From contig JAXLUO010000002.1 of NCBI GenBank assembly GCA_046329495.1, forward strand, positions 186,001-250,000: a DNA stretch of 64,000 nt. Direction: 5' to 3'. Position numbers and translations under genes: made by a program. The DNA comes from Bog-950 sp046329495. GTDB taxonomy: Bacteria > Bacteroidota > Bacteroidia > Chitinophagales > LD1. The notes below the pieces were generated by a model, which ran no database searches, had not been told where the DNA came from, and saw nothing but the letters and a program-made list of their open reading frames with translations. Shown one piece after another: positions 1 to 9,099 of the stretch. Positions within the stretch are counted from its first letter, which is position 1. Every line of letters begins with the position of its first letter.

Positions 1-1
1 C

Positions 2-703
2 TATACCACCATTAAAAAATCGTTGGCCGATGAGCTGTTGCGCGAAAAAACCGAAGCAACCAATCAACTTGTGCGTACCCTGGCCCACGAAATCCGGAAT
101 CCGCTTACCAATATTGATCTTTCGGTGAGCCATGTGGAAACGGAATTGCCCGAGAGCCTGCACTTTTTTACCGAGATTATAAAGCGCAACAGCAAGCGTA
201 TTAACGATCTTATCCGCGAGTTAATGAACATTTCAAAACCGCAGGAGAATAAGTTCGAAAAACTGGAGGTTACCCGCCTGTTACAGGAAACTATTTTAAG
301 GGCTCATGACCGCATTGAGTTAAAAAAGGTACAGGTAGTTAAAGAATTTGGCACGTACGAAGTGTATATACGCGCTGATAATGCGCGTATGCAAATCGCC
401 CTGCTGAACATCATTATTAATGCCATAGAGGCCATGGAAAGAGATGCCGGTGTATTGCACATAAAGGTGAATTCGGATAACAGCAAGGTAAACATCACCA
501 TCAGCGATAATGGTTGTGGAATTGAGGAAGAATTCCTTTCCAGGTTATTTCAACCCTATTTTACCGGCAAGAAAAACGGCATGGGGCTCGGTTTAGCCAA
601 CACCCATTCGGTAATAAATTCACATCAGGGCGAAATTTCGGTTAGTTCCAAACCGGGAATAGGCACTACTTTCAGCATTTCGCTTCCCGTTTTAAGCAAT
701 TAA
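2..703 (+). CDS. Sensor histidine kinase, C-terminal part (cut by window start)
   Basis: The frame is open to the first base, so the true start and the sensor domain lie outside the window. What is visible is the transmitter of a two-component kinase: a HisKA dimerisation helix with the phospho-accepting histidine in LAHEIRNPLTNID, then a HATPase_c domain with N box (NIIINAIEAM), G1 box (DNGCGI) and G2 box (GLGLANTHSVI), ending in the usual GTTFSISLPV strand. It would autophosphorylate and pass phosphate to a response regulator. Two genes downstream are a receiver protein and a second kinase on the same strand, but a 230-base gap makes a shared operon uncertain. Family call is firm; the signal sensed cannot be told. 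Confidence 0.93.
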   Translation, partial: YTTIKKSLADELLREKTEATNQLVRTLAHEIRNPLTNIDLSVSHVETELPESLHFFTEIIKRNSKRINDLIRELMNISKPQENKFEKLEVTRLLQETILRAHDRIELKKVQVVKEFGTYEVYIRADNARMQIALLNIIINAIEAMERDAGVLHIKVNSDNSKVNITISDNGCGIEEEFLSRLFQPYFTGKKNGMGLGLANTHSVINSHQGEISVSSKPGIGTTFSISLPVLSN

Positions 704-935
704 CAGTTGTTTGGAACAGGGCCGTGCAATTAAAAGCACTAAACGCTTGTTTATCAAAAAGTATTCATACCTTTATAGCCGAAACAACCAGGACAGCTTG
801 AATTAGCACCTCGTGGACATAGTTTTAGTTGTTTCCATTTAGTTGATTTCGCAATATTATAATTCCGTTCTTTTTAGGGAGTAACCCCTTGTTAAGTGCC
901 GTCTGACCCTAATCACCACTTAAAAGTAACAAGCA

Positions 936-1226
936 ATGAACTCCCTCAAAAACTATTCGGAAAATCCGGCTGCCTGGCGCTTATCGCAGAACATCGGAAC
1001 CACAAAAATGCCCCGGTATGGCCAACGTGTGTTAACCGGAAAAAGCAATTTAATTACAACAACCAACAGCAGTAAAAGCAGTAGTATACTACCGGCCAAG
1101 GTAACTATTCCTAATTTTCGTACAACTTACTTTACGAGCGCCACTGCTGTGCGCTTTAAAGTGCAACAACCTACTCTGTGGCACGGATTTTTAGACCTGC
1201 CCCTGATTCAAACAAGTGATCTGTAA
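936..1226 (+). CDS. Possible small hypothetical protein (96 aa)
   Basis: An ATG-started frame of 96 codons lies just before the receiver gene and overlaps the earliest possible start of that gene. The product is Ser/Thr/Asn-rich with no signal peptide, membrane helix or domain I recognise. It fills an otherwise empty 545-base gap between two signalling genes on the same strand and could be co-transcribed with them. Composition is only weakly protein-like, so it may be a chance frame; I keep it because no other gene explains the interval. Confidence 0.33.
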   Translation: MNSLKNYSENPAAWRLSQNIGTTKMPRYGQRVLTGKSNLITTTNSSKSSSILPAKVTIPNFRTTYFTSATAVRFKVQQPTLWHGFLDLPLIQTSDL

Positions 1227-1248
1227 TTCCCCAAAACTCCCAACGCAC

Positions 1249-1884
1249 ATGAATCACCCGTATACTTTTAACATACCATTTACTAAAACCGGAGCGGAGG
1301 TAAAAACCTATTTCCCTAAGCAAGCCCGGTTAAATTTCCCTTTCCTATATACCCTTTCGCGTTTTTACCTGAATGTAAAAACACACCGCAAACGCTGGGC
1401 CGGAAGTTTGCTTTTGCTTACTTCACTGTTCGGCAAAAAAAACCTGCATATACTATTAGCAGACGATGATGAAGAGGATCGTGAACTGTTTATTACCGCA
1501 TTGCAGGAAGTGGCCCCCGAAGTGCAGATAACGGTTGCCCGGGATGGTCGCGAACTAATGAATTTGTTAAGCAAGGCGGAAGGCTTTCTACCCGATATCG
1601 TTTTTCTGGATCTTAATATGCCCGTTAAAAATGGCTACGAATGCCTGGAAGAAATAAGGGCGGATGAAGCGATAGCTGCTGTACCGGTAGTCATCTACTC
1701 TACGTCTACAAGCCGCGAGCATATTGATGACACCTACAGAAAAGGGGCAGACCTTTACATCTGCAAACCCGAAAGTTTTAATGAATTGAAGCAAATAGCG
1801 GGAAAGCTCCTATCACTAAAATGGAGTGTGCACAGTACTCCGCTACGCGAAAACTTTGTATTGAAGGCCGGCACAATTAAGTAG
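1249..1884 (+). CDS. Response regulator with stand-alone receiver domain
   Basis: A 211-aa protein whose residues about 65-195 form a CheY-like receiver (REC): acidic pocket DDD at 72-74, phospho-acceptor Asp121 in VFLDLNMP, the Thr/Ser position in STSTSR and the conserved Lys173 in ICKPES. There is no DNA-binding output domain, so it probably acts by protein contact or as a phosphorelay shuttle; single-domain receivers of this look often pair with bacteriophytochrome-type kinases. Residues 1-64 are an extra basic N-terminal stretch with no recognised domain. I chose ATG 1249; an alternative upstream start at 1216 would add 11 residues, and starting near residue 60 would give a normal stand-alone receiver. 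The stop is 2 bases before the next kinase gene, so the two are almost certainly one operon and a cognate pair. Confidence 0.88.
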   Translation: MNHPYTFNIPFTKTGAEVKTYFPKQARLNFPFLYTLSRFYLNVKTHRKRWAGSLLLLTSLFGKKNLHILLADDDEEDRELFITALQEVAPEVQITVARDGRELMNLLSKAEGFLPDIVFLDLNMPVKNGYECLEEIRADEAIAAVPVVIYSTSTSREHIDDTYRKGADLYICKPESFNELKQIAGKLLSLKWSVHSTPLRENFVLKAGTIK

Positions 1885-1886
1885 AA

Positions 1887-4739
1887 ATGATGCAGCAAGG
1901 GGAACAGCAGGATTCGAAAGTGGCAGCAAGAAACAAGTTAAACTATCTGCCTGCGTACATTCGCTTTATTCTTGATTACAAGCTGGAAGATTTTATCCGT
2001 ATTCAAGTCCGGATTTCAAGAGAGGTGGAGGCACCCGTAATGAAATTTTTTGAGGGGATGACGGATGAACAATTACTGCAGTTTTCGCTTGAACCCACAA
2101 AAACCTACTGGACTTTTCTTGCCGAAGGGGACATAGAGACACAACTAAAAGATGTGCTCGAAAAATGGAAAGCCAATCAATTGCCGGGAATAGAACGCGA
2201 TGCCATTGTAGCGGAGGATATTACCAAGGGTAATTACATCCGTAAAGCGGCATTTACCGAATTGTTGCCTGAGTACACGAAAGATTTCGACCTTTATAAG
2301 AAGATTAGTGATGAGATAGACTATTACCTGCACACGGTAGCATCAGCAACGTTTAATACCTATCTTGAAATTCAGAACGCACGGCTTGATAAATTAAACA
2401 ATACACTGCAGCGTAAGGAAGAACAACTACTTGCCGCACAGGAGTTAGCCAACATGGGCAGCTTTGAGTGGTGTTACTCCGACACTTCGCAATCCTATTA
2501 CAGCCCGCAGTTACTCCGCATTTTTGATCTAAAAGAGAAAACCACTTTCGAAAATTTCATGCTACAGGTGCATGAAGCCGACAGGGGCCTCTTACAACAA
2601 GCTATACAGGATGCTATTGCCAACAACACGATATTTGAATGTGAATACAGATACCTTACAGCTAACGGTGAAAGGGTATTATGGTGCCGGGGCAAGGTGC
2701 GCAACACACCTGAAAACAACTTTCTGAGCGGTACCGTAATGGATGTTACCGATAACCGCAGGATGTTGCAGGAGCTACAACAGCGGGATGCGTTATATAA
2801 ACAATCGCAGCAGCTTACACACATCGGCAACTGGACCTGGGACGTACTTTCGGGAGCCATTCATTGGAGTGACGAGTTATTCCGGATTTATGGTTTAGAA
2901 CCACAGTCGGAAGTAATAACCTTTGAACGTTTTATGGGCTTTGTACACCCTGAAGACCTACCGAAACGATTAGCACAAATAGACCGTGCCATGAAGGGGC
3001 AGATGGAAGATTACGTGATGCGTGTTTATACGCAGCAGGGTGAGCAAAAAGTGCTAAAGGGCAAATCGGAAATAACCCGGAATGCAGACGGCCAGGTAAT
3101 TAAATATACCGGCACCTGCCAGGATATTACCGCAGAATATGAGTTGCAGAAAAAGCTACAGGATGAAATTCACTTTGCCGAATCGTTAATAGATGCCAGT
3201 GTAGATTTGATAAATGTTTTCGATCGCGACTTGCGGTTAATAGCCATTAACAATACATCCTTACAACGTTTTAACCTAAACCGACGGCAAGTACTGGGCA
3301 AACATGTAACCCAGGTATTCCCTTTTACTATCGGCAGTCATTATCTGCAGGAATTGCAACGCAGTTTGAACGGAGAAACTCTCCACCATAAGGAAAGTAA
3401 ATCGCTTGTTTCTGATCGCTACTACGAACTGTATTTCATACCGCTTACCGATTCAAAAGGGGAAATACACGCCGTGTTATCCTTAAGCCACGATATAACC
3501 GATATCAAAAAAATAAACCTCGAAATAAGCACACTGAATGCTTCGCTTGAGTTGAAGAATGAGTTATTGCGAAGAAGTGAAGAACAGCATCAGAAAATGG
3601 TGGCTGAGGTGGAAGACTATGCTATCATATTATTAGACCCTGATGGCATTATACGCAATTGGAATTTAGGCGCTGAAAAAATAAAAGGCTATAGAGCTGA
3701 TGAAATAATCGGTAAAAGTTTTGAGCAGTTTTATGGTGAGGGCGACCGTAAAAGCGGTTTACCGTTTAAACTGCTGAACGAAGCCGCAACTAAAGGCCGG
3801 GCTAACCACGAAGGTTGGCGGGTGCGAAAAGACGGCACCCGTTTTTGGGGTAGTGTAGTTATTACCGCACTGCACGGTAGCAATAAAGAAATTATCGGTT
3901 ATTCGAAAGTTACGCGCGACCTTAGCGAACGTAAACAAGCAGAAGAACAGTTACGGCTGAATAATGCGTTGTTACAACAGCTTAACCACTCGCTGGAATT
4001 AAAGAATCAGTTACTGGAGCGCAGCAACAAAGAACTTAGCGCCTTTAGTTATATAGCCAGCCATGATTTGCAAGAGCCGTTACGAAAAATAAAAACCTTT
4101 GTTAACCTGATAACTGAAAAGGAAGCGCAGGGGCTGCAAACACGCCAAAAGGAGTTACTTGATCGTATCATGATTTCGGCCAATAATATGCAGCGGCTTA
4201 TTGAAGACCTCCTCTCCTATTCCCGCACGCATAATAGCAGCGATCAATTTCAACAGGTTGATCTAAACGAGCTGTTCAGCAGTTATAAAGAAGACATATT
4301 AAGTTCCGTAAACAAGGCGCCGGTAACCATCAATTGCAGCGATTTACCGGTCATCTCGGGCATTCCATTTCAGGTGAACCAGTTATTCGATAACCTTATC
4401 AGCAACTCTATTAAATATGCCCGCCAGGATGTGCAGCCTGTAATAAATATTACCTCGCGCAGGGTACCGGGTATTGAACTGGTGCAATATGGCGGAGCGT
4501 ATGGTTCGCAATACCACCTGATTGAATTTACCGATAACGGAATAGGCTTTGACCAAAAATATGCCGAAAAAATATTCGAACCCTTCCAACGCCTGCATGG
4601 TAAAAACGAATATTCAGGCACCGGTATCGGCCTCGCCATCTGCAAAAAAATTGTGCAAAATCATGGCGGTGTAATTTTTGCCCAAAGTGAACCCGGCAAG
4701 GGATCACAATTTTTTGTGGCCTTCCCCGTAATAAGCTAA
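1887..4739 (+). CDS. Multi-PAS sensor histidine kinase (950 aa)
   Basis: Large soluble-looking kinase with no clear membrane helices. Residues 1-175 are a helical N-terminal module rich in Tyr/Phe/Trp, possibly a globin-like or RsbR-like sensor; not identified with certainty. Then four PAS/PAC units at roughly 188-295, 308-415, 430-550 and 570-690, the PAC ends marked by GTVMDVTD, GTCQDITA, SHDITDIK and SKVTRDLSE. HisKA has His726 in SYIASHDLQEPLRK; HATPase_c has NLISNSIKYA, TDNGIGFD, FEPFQRLHG and GTGIGLAICKKIV. The transmitter resembles phytochrome-type kinases. It follows the receiver gene by 2 bases, which suggests that receiver is its partner. The four stacked PAS domains imply sensing of a small ligand, redox state or light-like cue, but no cofactor residue is assignable by eye. 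Confidence 0.93.
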   Translation: MMQQGEQQDSKVAARNKLNYLPAYIRFILDYKLEDFIRIQVRISREVEAPVMKFFEGMTDEQLLQFSLEPTKTYWTFLAEGDIETQLKDVLEKWKANQLPGIERDAIVAEDITKGNYIRKAAFTELLPEYTKDFDLYKKISDEIDYYLHTVASATFNTYLEIQNARLDKLNNTLQRKEEQLLAAQELANMGSFEWCYSDTSQSYYSPQLLRIFDLKEKTTFENFMLQVHEADRGLLQQAIQDAIANNTIFECEYRYLTANGERVLWCRGKVRNTPENNFLSGTVMDVTDNRRMLQELQQRDALYKQSQQLTHIGNWTWDVLSGAIHWSDELFRIYGLEPQSEVITFERFMGFVHPEDLPKRLAQIDRAMKGQMEDYVMRVYTQQGEQKVLKGKSEITRNADGQVIKYTGTCQDITAEYELQKKLQDEIHFAESLIDASVDLINVFDRDLRLIAINNTSLQRFNLNRRQVLGKHVTQVFPFTIGSHYLQELQRSLNGETLHHKESKSLVSDRYYELYFIPLTDSKGEIHAVLSLSHDITDIKKINLEISTLNASLELKNELLRRSEEQHQKMVAEVEDYAIILLDPDGIIRNWNLGAEKIKGYRADEIIGKSFEQFYGEGDRKSGLPFKLLNEAATKGRANHEGWRVRKDGTRFWGSVVITALHGSNKEIIGYSKVTRDLSERKQAEEQLRLNNALLQQLNHSLELKNQLLERSNKELSAFSYIASHDLQEPLRKIKTFVNLITEKEAQGLQTRQKELLDRIMISANNMQRLIEDLLSYSRTHNSSDQFQQVDLNELFSSYKEDILSSVNKAPVTINCSDLPVISGIPFQVNQLFDNLISNSIKYARQDVQPVINITSRRVPGIELVQYGGAYGSQYHLIEFTDNGIGFDQKYAEKIFEPFQRLHGKNEYSGTGIGLAICKKIVQNHGGVIFAQSEPGKGSQFFVAFPVIS

Positions 4740-4926
4740 GACGCACCTTTTCGCCGTCCAGTTCCTGCTATCTACTAAGTATTCCTGCTGGTACATTTTT
4801 TTATTCACGCAGTTTATAAAACTGTGCGAATGAGAAACAATTGCTGCTATATACCTCCTTAATGCTTTCTGTACGTGTTTCGGTGCACTGACCCTCCCTT
4901 ATTATTAATTGTTAAACAAAATTTTT

Positions 4927-7896
4927 ATGAAGAAAAATATGACTCATTTTAAATCGGTTGTTTTTGCTCTGTTGCTTATCATAGGTCTATCAGCAAAAGC
5001 AGCTACTTACACAGCTGTAGCCAATGGCAATTGGTCGGCAGCAGCTACCTGGGGCGGCACAGCACCAGGCAATACTATCAGCAGTGCTGATATCATTGTA
5101 ATTCCGGCATCCATAACCGTTAACCTCGATCAGGATGTAACCATCAACAACTTGTTGGCGTCTATTGCTGTTACCGGTACCCTTAGCGGCAACCATGATT
5201 TAACTATTACCAGCGGCGATATCAGTCAAACCGGTAGTGTAACAGTTAACACATTAACCATTGGTGCACTGGGCACTATTACATCAACCGGTACCATTAC
5301 TGCCGATAACTTTGTTAACAACCAAACTTTATTGGGTTTAACATCGCATGTAATAGTAAATGGTATGCTTACGCTCAACTCAGGCTTACTGCAGCTAAAT
5401 ACCGGCAGTTTGCTTACCGTGGGGAATAATGCAACCGTTAACATTGCAGGCGGTGGTTGGGCTATTAACGGAGGCAGCCTGGCCGCATCAGGCAATTTTA
5501 ATTTAATGTATAGCGGCACTGCCACAACAATAGGCCCCGAAGCGGCCTTGAGCGGCGTACAGAATATCACCTTAAACCTTAGCTCGGCTTCATCGCAAAT
5601 TTCAGCCCAAAGCAACATTGCGGCTGCCGGAAGCCTAAATCTGCAACAAGGCACATTGCAACTAAACGGTTACGACTTAACTATTAATGGTACTGTTTCA
5701 TCGGCAGTTGCAGGCACTATTTCTTCCACCTCTTCAAGCAATATTACCATTAACGGCAGTGGCACGGTGGGCAACATTCGTTTTAACAGCAGTAACAATA
5801 CCGTTGGTAATCTTACTGTAAACATCGGCAGCAGCGGCATGGTTACCTTAAACAGCGATCTCCATGTTTCAGGCAATCTGAATGTTACCGGAGGTTCTTT
5901 ATCTGTAGGTGTTAACGGCCATTTGTTTATTGATGGCACCATGGCCTTTAACGGAACGGGTACACTTGCAACCTCAACTGCATCTTCCATTTCCGTTAAC
6001 GGCTCAGGCAATCAAGGCACCCTGGTAGTATCGGGCAGCAGCATGGGCGATTTAAGTGTTAACATTGGTTCAGGTGGTTCCGTTTCACTGGGTTCAGATT
6101 TGACCATAGACGGTGCGCTAAGCATTAGCAATGGCACCCTGTCGTTAAGCGGTCACAACTTAACCATCAACGGCATGGTAGCCGTAAGCGGTGGCGGTTC
6201 AATAGGTGGCAGCGTTAACTCCAATATTACAGTTAACGGTACCGGTAGCGTTGGTAGCCTGGGTTTCAGTGGCTCGGCCCATACCGTGCACGACCTTACC
6301 TTAAATATTGGTGGCAGTGGTGGCTCGGTAGCAGTAAATACCGACCTAACTATTACAGGCACATTACACTTACAAGCCGGTAACATGGCTTTAAGCAGCC
6401 ATAACTTAACCGTATCCGGTAGCTTTGATGCAAGCGGCACCGGCACCATCAGTGGTACCGGCAATACCGATATTACCCTGAACGGTTCAGGCAATATGGG
6501 AACCATTGAATTTGCTTCGAGCGGTGCTATGGTGGGTGATTTGAATATAGATGTTAGTGGCGGAAGCGGAAGTATTTCGCTTGGCTCAGACTTAACTATT
6601 GGTGGCACACTTTACCTAACCGGCGGACAACTTGCTTTAAATGGCAACGACCTTACTATTAATGGGAATATTGATGCCGGCGGAGCTGGCACTATTGCCG
6701 GTAATGCACAATCAAACCTTACCATTAACGGTTCAGGCGCAGCAGGCACTATTGAATTAAGCGATACTGCTTCAACTATCAATTCGCTTACCGTTAACGT
6801 AGGTGGCGGTAATGGTAACGTATCGTTAGGCGGTGACGCAACTATTAATGGTACACTTACCCTAACCTCCGGAACACTCTCACTTAACGGCAACAGCTTA
6901 ACCCTTCATGGAACTGCTGATGCGAGCGGCTCAGGCAGCATTATGGTTGATAATAACGGTAGCCTTACCTTAAGCGGTAGCGGCAATATGGGTACTTTAT
7001 CTTTTAGTGGCACCTCATTGGGCTCATTAACCATCAATACCAGTGGTTCGGGCGGTTCTATGTCTCTTGCCTCCGACCTTACTGTTAATGGCACTTTGGC
7101 ATTAACCAGTGGTAATCTGGTAGTAGGCTCTCACAGCTTAACAGTGGCTTCTGCAGGCTCTGTGCAAGGTGGTGGTTCAAGCAGCTATATCGTAACCAAC
7201 GCAGGCGGTATGTTAACTATGAACGTGGCTAACGCAGGTGCAAACGCTACTTTCCATGTGGGCAGTCAAAGCAACTATGCACCAATTACAATAACCAACC
7301 ACTCTACTGCGGCCGGTAACTTTATGGTAAATGCACACAGTGGTGTAATGGCACATGGCACTACCGGTTCTGATATCTCAACTACCGAAAGTGTTGTAAA
7401 CACTGCCTGGGATATTGAAACGGATATTACTTCAGGTGTAAATGCCGATATCAAGGCAGCCTGGAGCGCTAATATGGAAGTAAACGGCTTTAACCGTAAC
7501 CAGGCTTACCTGTCGCACTATGTAAATGGCTCATGGGATACACATGCTACCGGCCAGGCTACTGCCGAAGGCAATCTGTATACCGTTACCCGCACCGGTG
7601 TTACCAGTTTTAGTCCATTTGCCGTATTCGATAGCAATACCGAAACAGGTATTAATGATATAGCAGCAGAAACTACTTTACAGTATTTCCCAAATCCTGC
7701 TACCAATCAACTAAACCTGATTATGGCAGATTATACGGTTGCTAAACGTTACCGCATTTACGACATCACAGGTGCCTTATTATTGGAGAATGCTATTACC
7801 GATAAGACAACCAACATTGATGTTTCATCGCTTAGCAATGGTGTTTACACCGTTAGCCTAAGCAACGGCCAGGCATTTCGTTTTACACGTCAATAA
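4927..7896 (+). CDS. Secreted repetitive beta-solenoid protein with T9SS sorting domain
   Basis: A 989-aa exported protein. After a signal peptide (MKKNMTH... to about residue 26, ending SAKA) comes a short Trp-containing entry module (NWSAAATWGG), then about ten imperfect repeats of roughly 70 residues, each carrying the themes LTINGT, GTISG, NITINGSGTVG and NLTVNIGGSGG with Asn ladders; this Gly/Ser/Thr/Asn pattern is that of a parallel beta-solenoid adhesin. The last 75 residues are a type A type-IX-secretion sorting domain (YFPNPATNQLNL ... YRIYDITG ... SNGVYTVSLSNG). It is therefore expected to cross the outer membrane by T9SS and be anchored or released at the cell surface, probably for adhesion. 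An upstream TTG at 4909 is less likely than ATG 4927. A terminator follows at once. Confidence 0.9.
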   Translation: MKKNMTHFKSVVFALLLIIGLSAKAATYTAVANGNWSAAATWGGTAPGNTISSADIIVIPASITVNLDQDVTINNLLASIAVTGTLSGNHDLTITSGDISQTGSVTVNTLTIGALGTITSTGTITADNFVNNQTLLGLTSHVIVNGMLTLNSGLLQLNTGSLLTVGNNATVNIAGGGWAINGGSLAASGNFNLMYSGTATTIGPEAALSGVQNITLNLSSASSQISAQSNIAAAGSLNLQQGTLQLNGYDLTINGTVSSAVAGTISSTSSSNITINGSGTVGNIRFNSSNNTVGNLTVNIGSSGMVTLNSDLHVSGNLNVTGGSLSVGVNGHLFIDGTMAFNGTGTLATSTASSISVNGSGNQGTLVVSGSSMGDLSVNIGSGGSVSLGSDLTIDGALSISNGTLSLSGHNLTINGMVAVSGGGSIGGSVNSNITVNGTGSVGSLGFSGSAHTVHDLTLNIGGSGGSVAVNTDLTITGTLHLQAGNMALSSHNLTVSGSFDASGTGTISGTGNTDITLNGSGNMGTIEFASSGAMVGDLNIDVSGGSGSISLGSDLTIGGTLYLTGGQLALNGNDLTINGNIDAGGAGTIAGNAQSNLTINGSGAAGTIELSDTASTINSLTVNVGGGNGNVSLGGDATINGTLTLTSGTLSLNGNSLTLHGTADASGSGSIMVDNNGSLTLSGSGNMGTLSFSGTSLGSLTINTSGSGGSMSLASDLTVNGTLALTSGNLVVGSHSLTVASAGSVQGGGSSSYIVTNAGGMLTMNVANAGANATFHVGSQSNYAPITITNHSTAAGNFMVNAHSGVMAHGTTGSDISTTESVVNTAWDIETDITSGVNADIKAAWSANMEVNGFNRNQAYLSHYVNGSWDTHATGQATAEGNLYTVTRTGVTSFSPFAVFDSNTETGINDIAAETTLQYFPNPATNQLNLIMADYTVAKRYRIYDITGALLLENAITDKTTNIDVSSLSNGVYTVSLSNGQAFRFTRQ

Positions 7897-7936
7897 ACAG
7901 AGCACACTAACCTTTTTTAGATAGAGGGGTTCATTA

Positions 7937-7968
7937 AGCGGCTACCGTCCCGGTAGTCGCTTTTTTTT
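7937..7968 (+). terminator. Intrinsic terminator after the beta-solenoid gene
   Basis: GCGGCTACCG pairs with CGGTAGTCGC across a 3-base loop (one G-T pair) and is followed by eight T residues, 40 bases after the stop codon. Confidence 0.88.
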
Positions 7969-8060
7969 ATGACATAACCTGTAAGATTATATCTTACTTA
8001 AATGCCAATCGGTCAGGAACACTTCGCAATCCAACCTTTCTTTGCCTACCTATTACCTCT

Positions 8061-8140
8061 ACCAATCTACCAATTCACTAATCCACTAATTCACCAGTCC
8101 CCCTTTCACCAATTAACCAATCCATCCAATCTACCAATCC
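8061..8140. repeat. Degenerate octamer tandem array (ACCAATYH)n, nearly G-free
   Basis: About ten head-to-tail degenerate copies of an 8-9 base unit: ACCAATCT, ACCAATTC, ACTAATCC, ACTAATTC, ACCAGTCC, one broken unit, ACCAATTA, ACCAATCC, ATCCAATCT, ACCAATCC. The 80 bases contain a single G on this strand. It lies in the 307-base gap between two convergent genes and contains no reading frame of note. Confidence 0.75.
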
Positions 8141-8146
8141 CTAAAT

Positions 8147-8180
8147 AAAAAAGCAGGCACACAAGGCGCCTGCTTTTCTT
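8147..8180. terminator. Bidirectional terminator
   Basis: AAAAAGCAGGC and GCCTGCTTTT flank a 9-base loop, giving A/T runs on both sides. It lies between the convergent genes ending at 7896 and 8204 and most directly serves the minus-strand lipoprotein gene. Confidence 0.8.
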
Positions 8181-8203
8181 TATAGCACTGAACCGGGATT
8201 AAA

Positions 8204-8641
8204 CTACTTCGTATTATCTTTTCCGAAATCGCTGATAGAGTTACCCAGTTCATCCATGTCATGATTAAACTCACGCTTGAACTGTTCCCAATCGCTGCGT
8301 TCCTTTTCATAACCATATAAACGGGCACGCAAATCAGCGTTGCGCTTTTCCAAATCCTTAATACGTTGCTCACGCATGTCATCCAGCGGCTTTCCGCCGG
8401 TATTTATTTTATTGCGCAATTCAGCAATGCGCTGCTCGTTAGCTGTAATGCGCTGTTCGGCATCGGTTCTGTAAGCCGGATATTCCGAGTTCAGATCGCG
8501 CTGGGCATCGCGGAGTTCCTCTTTTGCATCTTGCACATTTTCTTTTGCATCTTCTACACGCTCTTCCTTGTTATGGCAAGCGGTAAAGGTGGCGCCGGCA
8601 ACCATAGCCATGGCAGCAAGCGTTACGAATCCTTTTTTCAT
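8204..8641 (-). CDS. Small coiled-coil lipoprotein (145 aa)
   Basis: N-terminal lipoprotein signal MKKGFVTLAAMAMVAG with lipobox ATFTAC (Cys about residue 22), then a highly charged, helix-forming body with heptad patterns (EDAKENVQDAKEELRDAQRDL and EQRIAELRNKI). Such proteins are common in Bacteroidota envelopes and are often induced by stress; the exact role is unknown. It probably sits in a membrane leaflet facing the periplasm. It is divergent from the DUF6496 gene at 8804, sharing a 162-base promoter region that contains several CCCC/GGGG motifs. Confidence 0.8.
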   Translation of the reverse strand: MKKGFVTLAAMAMVAGATFTACHNKEERVEDAKENVQDAKEELRDAQRDLNSEYPAYRTDAEQRITANEQRIAELRNKINTGGKPLDDMREQRIKDLEKRNADLRARLYGYEKERSDWEQFKREFNHDMDELGNSISDFGKDNTK

Positions 8642-8803
8642 ACTTGGTGATTTTAGTTTATAATAACATTAAGCGTTAAAAAATGTGCCAGCAATCTTCC
8701 CCATTCTGCATCGGGGATAATGCCATGGGGACAGCACACGGGGAACTACCTTCCCCAATCAATACAGGTATACAACTTGTAGCCTTGCTTAAAATTTACG
8801 ATT

Positions 8804-9007
8804 ATGGCTAAGTACGGTAAAAAAGCGCAAGACAAAGTTGAACGCGCTATGCATGAAATGCATGAAGGCAAATTGCGTTCAGGCCGCTCTGATAAAAAGG
8901 TAACCGACCCTAAACAAGCAATAGCTATAGGACTTTCTGAAGCACGTAAAGAAGGTGGTAAAGTGCCTGCAAAGAGTAAAAACGCTGCTAAGAAGAGTAA
9001 GAAGTAA
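8804..9007 (+). CDS. DUF6496-type small basic protein (67 aa)
   Basis: Recognised by the pattern of this small family: KVERAMHEMHEGKLRSGRS followed by KKVTDPKQAIAIGLSEARKEG and a Lys/Ala tail (KSKNAAKKSKK). The protein is strongly basic and resembles small nucleoid-associated or stress peptides; function is not established. It lies among small genes of stress character with Ku just downstream. Start ATG 8804 is the only reasonable one. The gene and the next one (9100) share an upstream motif TTCCCCATT ... GGGGACAG. Confidence 0.82.
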   Translation: MAKYGKKAQDKVERAMHEMHEGKLRSGRSDKKVTDPKQAIAIGLSEARKEGGKVPAKSKNAAKKSKK

Positions 9008-9099
9008 ATTGCCTTACACAAATTGCGTAATGCATTCCCCATTTGCCGGATGTATAATACGGGGACAGGTTTTTTGCGTCCCGCATTCAAAGCGTTTCC

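Noticed and set aside
5226..7094. Series of minus-strand frames, Pro/Leu/Val-rich
   Set aside because: Antisense shadows of the repetitive beta-solenoid gene; their Pro/Val-rich composition comes from the complement of its Gly/Asn/Thr codons.
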